A DNA stretch of 14,137 nt from assembly GCA_003167055.1 (NCBI GenBank), contig PMUE01000085.1:1-14137 (forward strand), in the 5' to 3' direction. Every line of letters starts with the position of its first letter. Position 1 is the stretch's first letter. Positions 1 to 8,494 of this stretch are shown here, piece by piece. This DNA comes from Vulcanimicrobiota bacterium. GTDB lineage: Bacteria; Vulcanimicrobiota; Vulcanimicrobiia; Vulcanimicrobiales; Vulcanimicrobiaceae. The notes under the pieces were generated by a model. The model had not been told where the DNA came from. It saw only the letters and a program-made list of their open reading frames with translations, and ran no database searches. Both the position numbers and the translations under genes were made by a program.

Positions 1-435
1 ATTCCGCGCACCACGAAGATGCTCGGCACGGTTCGCGCCTTTACCGACGACGTGCGCAACGCGATGCCGGAGCGAATCGAGCGAGTCCTTCGGGCCTGCT
101 GCGACGCCTCGGGCGCAACCTACGAGTACGACTATATCTGGCGCTATCCGGTGACCGCGAACGATCCCGCGCAGACCCAGTACGCGCGCGCACTCGCCGT
201 CGCGACCGTCGGCGAGCAGTTGGTGGTCGACGTGACGCAATTGATGGGTGCGGAGGACTTCTCGTTTTTCGCGCAGCGCGTGCCGTCGTGCTTCTATACC
301 CTGGGCTGCAGCGGCGGACCGCAAACCAGCCACCCGCACCACTCGAGCCTATTCGACATCGATGAGAACGCGTTGCCCAACGGCGTCGCGATGATGACCG
401 CGCTCGCCCTCGACGCACCGCGGAACGCACCCTAG
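1..435 (+). CDS. M20-family amidohydrolase/peptidase, C-terminal part (5' end off window)
   Basis: The reading frame is open from base 1 and ends at TAG 433-435. The 144 visible residues are the C-terminal part of an M20D-type metallohydrolase (the amidohydrolase / N-acyl-amino-acid hydrolase group). The first Met, at base 19, is internal: the residues before it (IPRTTKM) run straight into the family's GTVRAF strand. Family landmarks are GTVRAFTDDVRNAMPERI, then YPVTANDP, then MGAEDFSFF (which carries an acidic metal ligand in this family), then the HPHHSSLFDIDENALPNG segment (which normally supplies a His ligand). Enzymes of this family hydrolyse the amide bond of N-acyl amino acids or small peptides with a two-metal centre; the substrate cannot be told from this fragment. 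The C-terminus looks complete. The next gene starts only 6 nt later on the same strand, so the two are probably co-transcribed. Confidence 0.88.
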   Translation: MPRTTKMLGTVRAFTDDVRNAMPERIERVLRACCDASGATYEYDYIWRYPVTANDPAQTQYARALAVATVGEQLVVDVTQLMGAEDFSFFAQRVPSCFYTLGCSGGPQTSHPHHSSLFDIDENALPNGVAMMTALALDAPRNAP

Positions 436-441
436 TTCGCT

Positions 442-953
442 GTGGTGACGGCGATCCCGGAGATCATGCCGGACCCGTCGCCGGCGCAAATCCTCGAGAT
501 CATTACCCGAGCGGTATTTCAAGCCGGCGTGAAATGGTCGCAGATCGCACAGCACTGGGACGCCTATCGCGAGGCGTTTGCGAATTTCGACCCGCAGCAA
601 GTCGCTGTCTTCGACAGCATCGACGCCGAACGCATCCTCGCCCAGGACGGCGTGCTCCGCGTACCGCGCAAGGTGCAGGCGTCAATCGCCAACGCGCAAG
701 CTTTGCTTACGATACAGCGAGAGTTCGGCAACTTTCATGCCTACGTTGCGTCGTTTTCCGGTTACGCTGCGCTCGCGAAGGACATGAAGAAGCGCTTTGC
801 CTTTCTTGGCGATATGAACGTGTGGTACGTGCTCTTCCGCTGCGGCGAACCGGTGCCGCGCTTCGAGCCGTGGGTCACAACGATTCCGGGCACGCATCCG
901 CGCATGCGCGAGATGGTCGAGCATGCGCGTGCGCGGGGTATTTCGCCGGAAGT

Positions 954-957
<4 letters not shown>
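442..957 (+). CDS. DNA-3-methyladenine glycosylase I (Tag)-like protein, divergent
   Basis: This 171-residue protein resembles the Tag branch of the HhH-GPD DNA glycosylases, base-excision repair enzymes that remove 3-methyladenine. Supporting segments are FQAGVKW (residues 26-32, aligning with QQAGLSW of E. coli Tag), the AYREAFANFDPQQVA motif, ERILAQDGVLRVPRKVQASIANAQAL (helix-hairpin-helix region) and KRFAFLGDMNVWYVLF. Aligning by eye to E. coli Tag as I remember it, Trp46 is kept as W32. The base-contacting Glu38 becomes A24, and the N-terminal Tyr16/His17 region and the Cys/His zinc ligands are absent. It may therefore be a zinc-less subfamily with altered base recognition. The start is uncertain: GTG 442 or GTG 445 keep an IPEIMP segment before the first helix, while ATG 466 has GGAG only 3 nt upstream. 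The gene follows the M20 gene by 6 nt, and its stop overlaps the convergent receptor gene's stop. Confidence 0.78.
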
Positions 958-4433
<3,476 letters not shown>

Positions 4434-4482
4434 TATGTGCAGTGATTCTACTGTGTGCGGGCTTGAAGAAAGCTGAGCACGA

Positions 4483-4507
4483 TTCGGCCGGCCTTCGACC
4501 GGTCGAA
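4483..4507. promoter_or_regulatory. Tandem 11-bp direct repeats and palindrome upstream of receptor gene (putative operator)
   Basis: Two head-to-tail 11-mers, TTCGGCCGGCC (4483-4493) and TTCGACCGGTC (4494-4504), agree at 9 of 11 positions. The second, extended to 4507, forms a perfect 14-bp palindrome, TTCGACCGGTCGAA. The first contains the palindrome GGCCGGCC. The pair lies 50-74 bp upstream of the receptor start codon, in the 79-bp gap after the histidine kinase gene. Tandem direct repeats with an 11-bp period are the known binding geometry of OmpR/PhoB-family response regulators, and one is encoded just upstream. Binding by that regulator is inference. No T-tract follows, so a terminator is less likely. 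Confidence 0.4.
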
Positions 4508-4512
4508 CGTGG

Positions 4513-5985
4513 TCATATCGTAATCTTCACCGTTGTACCACGGGCAGGTGCGCTTTCAATCCCGATCGAGCCGCCGGCGCGTTCGACCGCGCGCTTGGCA
4601 ATCGCCAGGCCCAGACCGCTGCCGGTCAGCTCGCCGCGCTGGTCGCCGCGATAGAAGCGCTCGAAGGCATGCAGACGCTCGGACTCGCTCATCCCGGGGC
4701 CCTCGTCACGAACGGTGATGGTCGTATGGCCGTTGTTTCGCACGGCACGCAAATGAATCGGCGCTTCAGGAGCATATTTGAGCGCGTTCTCCACGACATT
4801 CCACAATGCTTCTCCCAGTTCGGTACGATCGGCGACGAGGCTATCGGCTCCGTCGACGCTATAATCGATCTCGCGGGTCTCGTCTAACCGGCGCGCCGCG
4901 TCACACTGACTGCGCAGCAATTCAGCCAGATCGATCGCCTCGGAGCGTGGCGGCGTTTCCGAATCCAAACGCGCAAGACGCATCAGTCGATCGATGAGAT
5001 TGCGCATGTGCTCTTTCTCGATCGACATCGTGCCGAGAATTTGACGGGCAATCGTCGGTTCGGCAACGGCGCCGCGACGGAGCACGTCGATGTAGCCGCC
5101 GATCACCGTGAGCGGCGTACGTAACTCGTGTCCGGCATCGGCGACGAATTGGCGCATACGCTCCTCGGTCTCGCGTCGCTCGCTCATCGCTTCGGCGACG
5201 CTCGCCGCTGCGTCGTTGTAGGCCGCGGTCAGCGTACCGATCTCGTCGCCGCCGGGTGCAATGAAGCGCCGCTGCGTGAAATCGCCGCGCGCGAGCGCCT
5301 TGAGCGATTCGGTCAAATCGTTGATCGGGCGCAGTGCCTGATTTGCGAACAGCCGGCCGACAAGCCATGACAGCACCATCGCAACGATCGCCACGACGAT
5401 CACGACGCGCCAGTACGGAATCAGCGAGACCCACAACAGTGCGACCGACGGTTGGAACGCGACGTAGCCCCCATTGACCGGCGCAATGTAGGACGGCTCG
5501 GGAGGCGGCAGCGTTCCGCTTTCGTTCGCGCGCAAGAGCAGCGAGGAGGCGCCGCGCGGCGGCGGAGAACCCGGCACGCCTCCGGGCGGTGGACCAAACA
5601 ATAGCCCTGTACCGAAGCGGTTCGGCGCATTGCCCGTTCTCGCGCCATGGAGATGGGATGCGACGAGACGCGCGAGCAGCCGCGGATGCACGGTCTTATC
5701 CCCGCCGAGGAAGTTGCCGTGGTCGTCGAACACCGCGACGCTAAGGCCGATCCCGCTAAGCGCATTGGCAATTTGCGGCGCCGCCGATTTGAGCGACATG
5801 CCGTCAGCACGATATTGATCGACGAGGGTGCGGGCCTCCTCATGCTTGGCCAGCACGATATCCCGGTTGAAGCTGTAGAGGTCAAGGACGAGTGCAATGC
5901 TCGACGCGACGATCACCACCATCACGGTGATGCCTAGGAGGACCGCATAGAGGAGCGACAGCCGCGATACGATCGAAAGCTTCAT
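4513..5985 (-). CDS. Two-component sensor histidine kinase (HAMP-HisKA-HATPase_c)
   Basis: 490 residues from ATG 5985. Layout: TM helix 1 (about 10-33), an extracytoplasmic sensor region of about 155 residues, TM helix 2 (about 194-213), HAMP (about 214-270), HisKA with the phospho-accepting His286 in AGHELRTPL, and a HATPase_c domain. The ATPase domain has its N box at LWNVVENALKYA (394-405), G1 at DEGPGM (427-432), the F box at FERFYRG and G2 at GSGLGLA (455-461). All catalytic boxes are intact. The sensor region contains an unusual Pro/Gly-rich stretch (GPPPGGVPGSPPPRG, about 131-145). It is expected to phosphorylate the regulator encoded just upstream. A TTG at 6006, 3 nt after the regulator's stop, would add seven residues. 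I prefer ATG 5985, which has GGAG close upstream (spacing about 2 nt) and gives a normal MKLSIVSRLSLLY kinase N-terminus. Confidence 0.93.
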   Translation of the reverse strand: MKLSIVSRLSLLYAVLLGITVMVVIVASSIALVLDLYSFNRDIVLAKHEEARTLVDQYRADGMSLKSAAPQIANALSGIGLSVAVFDDHGNFLGGDKTVHPRLLARLVASHLHGARTGNAPNRFGTGLLFGPPPGGVPGSPPPRGASSLLLRANESGTLPPPEPSYIAPVNGGYVAFQPSVALLWVSLIPYWRVVIVVAIVAMVLSWLVGRLFANQALRPINDLTESLKALARGDFTQRRFIAPGGDEIGTLTAAYNDAAASVAEAMSERRETEERMRQFVADAGHELRTPLTVIGGYIDVLRRGAVAEPTIARQILGTMSIEKEHMRNLIDRLMRLARLDSETPPRSEAIDLAELLRSQCDAARRLDETREIDYSVDGADSLVADRTELGEALWNVVENALKYAPEAPIHLRAVRNNGHTTITVRDEGPGMSESERLHAFERFYRGDQRGELTGSGLGLAIAKRAVERAGGSIGIESAPARGTTVKITI

Positions 5986-6009
5986 CGCTCCAACGTTCTT
6001 CGGCAAGCC

Positions 6010-6702
6010 TTAACTATGCTGCGAGAGGCCGTAGCCGACGCCACGCACCGTCCGGATGAACGACCCGCGTTCGCCGGGGCGGTCGATCTTAGCCCGCAGA
6101 TAGGAGATGTAGGTCTCGACAATATTCGGGCCGCCCTCAAAGTCGTGACCCCAAACGATCTCGAGCAAATGGTCCTTGCTAAAGACGCGGCGCGGTTCAC
6201 GCATGAAGACCGAGAGCAAGTCAAACTCTCGCTGCGTCAGCTCGACGCCCTCTTTCCCACGTACCAGCTCGCGCGTCTGCGGATTGAGCGCGAGATCGCG
6301 CCAGCGCAACACATTCTCTTCGATGAGCTGCGGCCGGCGCAGCTTGGCTTGGAGGCGCGCGATCAACTCTTCGAAGACGAACGGCTTGACCAGGTAGTCA
6401 TCTGCGCCCGCAGTGAGGCTCTGCACTTTGTCTTCGGTGCCACCCTTAGCGGTCAGCATTACGATCGGCGCCTGGGTGATCTCGCGCAGCTTGGGAAGCA
6501 AGGCGATCCCGTCGATCTTTGGCATCATGATGTCGAGCACGATCACTTCAGGATCGAAGCGCCGCACTAAATCGAGCGCCGCGAAACCGTCGGAGGCAGA
6601 CTGCACGTCGTACCCCTCGCGTGAGAGTCCCAGTTCGAGCATTTCACGGATCATCCGGTCGTCATCGACCACGGCGACGCGGGCATGAAGCATTGTAGGC
6701 AT
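6010..6702 (-). CDS. OmpR/PhoB-family response regulator
   Basis: 230 residues, typical length for the family. The receiver domain (about 7-120) has the acidic pocket VVDDD, the phospho-acceptor Asp57 in VIVLDIMMP, Thr84 in VMLTAK and Lys106 in YLVKPF. The C-terminal winged helix (about 130-228) shows the family pattern: ELTQREFDLLSVFMREP, VFSKDHLLEIVWG, NIVETYISYLRAKID and IRTVRGVGYGL. It acts as a phosphorylation-dependent DNA-binding transcription factor paired with the kinase 24 nt downstream. ATG 6702 has AAGG/AGGTG elements upstream; an in-frame ATG at 6693 is an alternative. The gene starts 48 nt after the stop of the 151-residue unknown gene, so it could share that transcript or have its own promoter. 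Likely targets are its own operon and the downstream receptor-like gene, which is inference. Confidence 0.95.
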   Translation of the reverse strand: MPTMLHARVAVVDDDRMIREMLELGLSREGYDVQSASDGFAALDLVRRFDPEVIVLDIMMPKIDGIALLPKLREITQAPIVMLTAKGGTEDKVQSLTAGADDYLVKPFVFEELIARLQAKLRRPQLIEENVLRWRDLALNPQTRELVRGKEGVELTQREFDLLSVFMREPRRVFSKDHLLEIVWGHDFEGGPNIVETYISYLRAKIDRPGERGSFIRTVRGVGYGLSQHS

Positions 6703-6750
6703 CTAGGCACACCTTGCCTTTTTGCGCTGAGAACCCCCTGAACCGGCTCG

Positions 6751-7206
6751 CTAGGCCGCGCGCAGGGTGGAGGGCCAGCGAGTGAAGCTTTGGCCGCAGA
6801 TCAAGGCGGCCTGGCGGATGCTCTCGAGCGGATGCGCGACCACGGTGATGCCTTCGCGCCCGAGGGCGGCCGTGAGCACGTCGTCGGGCAGCCACCGCGC
6901 GAAGAGATGAACCTCGGCTATTTGCGCACCCTGAGCCAGGAGCCCGATGACGTCGGCCAGCGTGCAGGCCTGCCGCGCTAGCAGCGGATCGATCAGTTCG
7001 GCGCGGACGCGTCCCCGATTCCAACCGGTCGCGACGACCACGATTTTCGAAAGATCCGCCCCGTTGGTGGACTCGAAGTCGAGAATAGCGGCATGAACGG
7101 TCGCCGCGATGGCGGCATCGGTCTGCGCATGGAGCGTCGCCCCGGCGATGCTGGCGTTCGGGCCGGCGGTCAGGACCGCCCCGGAGCCGATCACGTAGTC
7201 GTTCAT
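6751..7206 (-). CDS. Hypothetical protein, 151 residues
   Basis: I do not recognise the family. The protein (N-terminus MNDYVIGSGAVLTAGPNASI) looks soluble, with no signal peptide or membrane helix. It alternates hydrophobic strands (KIVVVATGW, EVHLFARWL, GITVVAHPL) with amphipathic helices, suggesting an alpha/beta fold. Two Cys residues are present and no known catalytic motif is visible. The frame stays open upstream to about 7677, but that part is antisense-frame shadow of the HD-GYP gene; ATG 7206 is the first start after the terminator. No strong Shine-Dalgarno is seen; a small inverted repeat (CCAGC 7211-7215 with GCTGG 7223-7227) lies just upstream of the start. It sits between the HD-GYP gene and the two-component system, 48 nt ahead of the response regulator. 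Function unknown. Confidence 0.65.
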   Translation of the reverse strand: MNDYVIGSGAVLTAGPNASIAGATLHAQTDAAIAATVHAAILDFESTNGADLSKIVVVATGWNRGRVRAELIDPLLARQACTLADVIGLLAQGAQIAEVHLFARWLPDDVLTAALGREGITVVAHPLESIRQAALICGQSFTRWPSTLRAA

Positions 7207-7245
7207 GCGCCCAGCATCGCAGGCTGGAGTGCCACCTGTATGGCG

Positions 7246-7277
7246 CAACAAAAGGAGCGCCGCTTTCGCGGCGCCCC
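7246..7277 (-). terminator. Intrinsic terminator downstream of HD-GYP gene
   Basis: On the - strand a GC-rich stem (7 perfect pairs, 7257-7263 with 7268-7274, extended by two G-C pairs across one mismatch; loop 7264-7267) is followed at once by TTTTGTT (7253-7247). It begins about 34 nt after the HD-GYP stop codon. This is a standard Rho-independent layout and probably ends the HD-GYP transcript. Confidence 0.7.
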
Positions 7278-7302
7278 TCGCCCACCACCCGGTAAGTATT
7301 TC

Positions 7303-7321
7303 CCTCGGCGCTACGCCGAGG
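7303..7321 (-). repeat. Perfect 8-bp inverted repeat spanning the HD-GYP stop codon
   Basis: CCTCGGCG (7303-7310) and CGCCGAGG (7314-7321) are exact reverse complements separated only by the TAG stop codon of the HD-GYP gene (CTA on the + strand). In RNA this would be a stable 8-bp stem with a 3-nt loop made of the stop codon itself. It lies about 25 nt upstream of the intrinsic terminator and may add 3'-end protection. Confidence 0.75.
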
Positions 7322-8297
7322 AAAGTTGTGTATGCGCGTGAGACACGATGGTGACGCGACGGGCGAACATGCCCAGCATCGCGTCCACGACCTCGGCGTC
7401 CCACTGCGAGCCGCGCCCGTCTTGCAGTATTTGCAGCGCTTGCCGCGGCGCCACCGGTTGCCGGTAGGGGCGCTCGCTGATCATCGCGTGGAACGCGTCG
7501 GCGACGGCCACGACGCGCGCTTCGAACGGGATGCTCGCGCCGTACAAACCATCGGGATAGCCGGCCCCGTCGTAGCGCTCGTGATGCGAGCGGACGACGA
7601 TCGCGCAGCGTTGCAGCGACGGAATCTGGCTGAGGATGCGTGCGCCCGCGGCGGCATGATCGCGCATGATGTCCCACTCATCCATCGCAAGCGGCGCGGG
7701 CTTGAGCAAGACGTGATCGGGCGTGGAGATCTTGCCGATGTCGTGCAGCAGCGCGCACAGCGCGATGAATTCCGTTGTCTCGGCGTTGCAATCCATCGCG
7801 GTGGCTAAACGCCGTGCCCACTCGGCGGTCGCCTTGGAGTGACAGCAGGTGCCGTAGTCGCGCTCGGCAAGCATTGCGAGGAGTGCCGTGGTGCCTTCGG
7901 CGCCTGGACGATCGTCCGCATCGTCACCATCGGTTCCGAGGGTTGCACGCTCGATTTCCGTCGCCAACACATCGAGAAAAGCCAGCAATCGACGCTGATC
8001 GGCTTCATACGCCCCGGCCGCAAGCGCGATCGTGTGCGTCGCAGCGCCGGTCAGGTCGACGACGCCGGCGCGCCCAAAACGGGTCGACTCGCGCTCAGCC
8101 CAGGCGGCTAGCCCGACCGGCTTGGCCAGCGTCAGCGAGAGGCACAGGCGATCGAGCAGTACCGCTAAGGTCTCCTCGATGTGCGCGCTCCCCACCAGCG
8201 ACGGCATCGTCACCGAGTCGGCGGCAGTGCGCGCCAAGGCGGGGATCGTTTGCCCGAGAGCCGCCCCGAGGGCGGTTAGGGTCCGTATTGCAGACAT
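7311..8297 (-). CDS. HD-GYP domain cyclic-di-GMP phosphodiesterase
   Basis: 328 residues. The C-terminal half (about 147-310) is an HD-GYP domain, which hydrolyses cyclic-di-GMP using a metal centre. The expected residues are present: His153 in CCHSKATAEW, His185-Asp186 in LLHDIGKI, His214 in RDHAAAGA, His238-His239 in SHHERYDGAGYPDG (containing the full HHExxDGxGYP signature), and Asp267 in VVAVADAFHAM. An active enzyme is expected. The first 140 residues are helical and Ala/Leu-rich with no membrane segment or recognised sensor domain, so the protein is probably cytoplasmic. The start is uncertain: ATG 8297 has no Shine-Dalgarno and abuts a T-tract, and its first codons are less GC-biased than the rest. 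GTG 8213 or ATG 8207 are alternatives that leave the catalytic domain unchanged. The gene ends at TAG 7311-7313. Confidence 0.93.
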   Translation of the reverse strand: MSAIRTLTALGAALGQTIPALARTAADSVTMPSLVGSAHIEETLAVLLDRLCLSLTLAKPVGLAAWAERESTRFGRAGVVDLTGAATHTIALAAGAYEADQRRLLAFLDVLATEIERATLGTDGDDADDRPGAEGTTALLAMLAERDYGTCCHSKATAEWARRLATAMDCNAETTEFIALCALLHDIGKISTPDHVLLKPAPLAMDEWDIMRDHAAAGARILSQIPSLQRCAIVVRSHHERYDGAGYPDGLYGASIPFEARVVAVADAFHAMISERPYRQPVAPRQALQILQDGRGSQWDAEVVDAMLGMFARRVTIVSHAHTQLSSA

Positions 8298-8328
8298 GAA
8301 AAAGAAAAGCCCGAGCCGATTCCGGCTT
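8298..8328 (-). terminator. Terminator- or attenuator-like hairpin with T-tract before HD-GYP start
   Basis: On the - strand a stem AGCCG/CGGCT (8327-8323 with 8318-8314, 4-nt loop), or the alternative AAGCC/GGCTT (8328-8324 with 8311-8307), is followed by TTTTCTTTTT ending directly before ATG 8297. It lies about 170 nt downstream of the MalT-type regulator's stop and could end that transcript or attenuate read-through into the HD-GYP gene. The stem is short, so this is tentative. Confidence 0.4.
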
Positions 8329-8330
8329 GA

Positions 8331-8396
8331 CTAATCTCCGTTAGCCGGCATCGTGCAGGCGACGACTAGGGCGGCAATAACGAGGACGGTGAGCAT
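8331..8396 (-). CDS. Possible 21-residue hydrophobic small ORF
   Basis: ATG 8396 to TAG 8331-8333 encodes a 21-residue peptide, MLTVLVIAALVVACTMPANG then Asp. It is a single hydrophobic stretch ending in a VVAC sequence that weakly resembles a lipobox but has no N-terminal positive charge. No well-placed Shine-Dalgarno is seen (AAAGG is about 14 nt upstream). It lies in the same frame as the HD-GYP gene, separated by one TAG and 11 sense codons. It could be a leader peptide, a degraded membrane anchor or chance. Confidence 0.2.
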   Translation of the reverse strand: MLTVLVIAALVVACTMPANGD

Positions 8397-8455
8397 GTAT
8401 AAAAACAAGCCTTTCGAGCGGATTCGCGATCTGCTCTCACCATACGGCCCACACC

Positions 8456-8485
8456 GGGCCAAAGGCCCTACTGAAATTTAAGTAG
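8456..8485. repeat. Two adjacent small inverted repeats after the MalT-type regulator
   Basis: GGGCC-AAA-GGCCC (8456-8468) and CTACT-8 nt-AGTAG (8468-8485) are back to back, starting about 9 nt beyond the regulator's stop codon. No T-tract follows on either strand. They may be 3'-end hairpins or a regulatory site. The rest of the 197-bp gap (8298-8494) holds only the small ORF and the T-tract hairpin described separately; I see no confident promoter. Confidence 0.4.
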
Positions 8486-8494
8486 AGCCGTTAA

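Noticed and set aside
7211..7227. Inverted repeat CCAGC/GCTGG before the 151-residue gene
   Set aside because: It has only five pairs, expected often by chance at this GC content; mentioned with the gene but not called as a regulatory element.
7207..7310. Possible riboswitch upstream of the 151-residue gene, considering the nearby c-di-GMP enzyme
   Set aside because: The hairpins are explained by the HD-GYP 3' end and terminator; I see no match to the c-di-GMP-I aptamer core.
7207..7677. N-terminal extension of the 151-residue unknown protein
   Set aside because: The frame stays open but overlaps the HD-GYP gene and crosses the terminator; the extra translation is Arg-rich shadow sequence.
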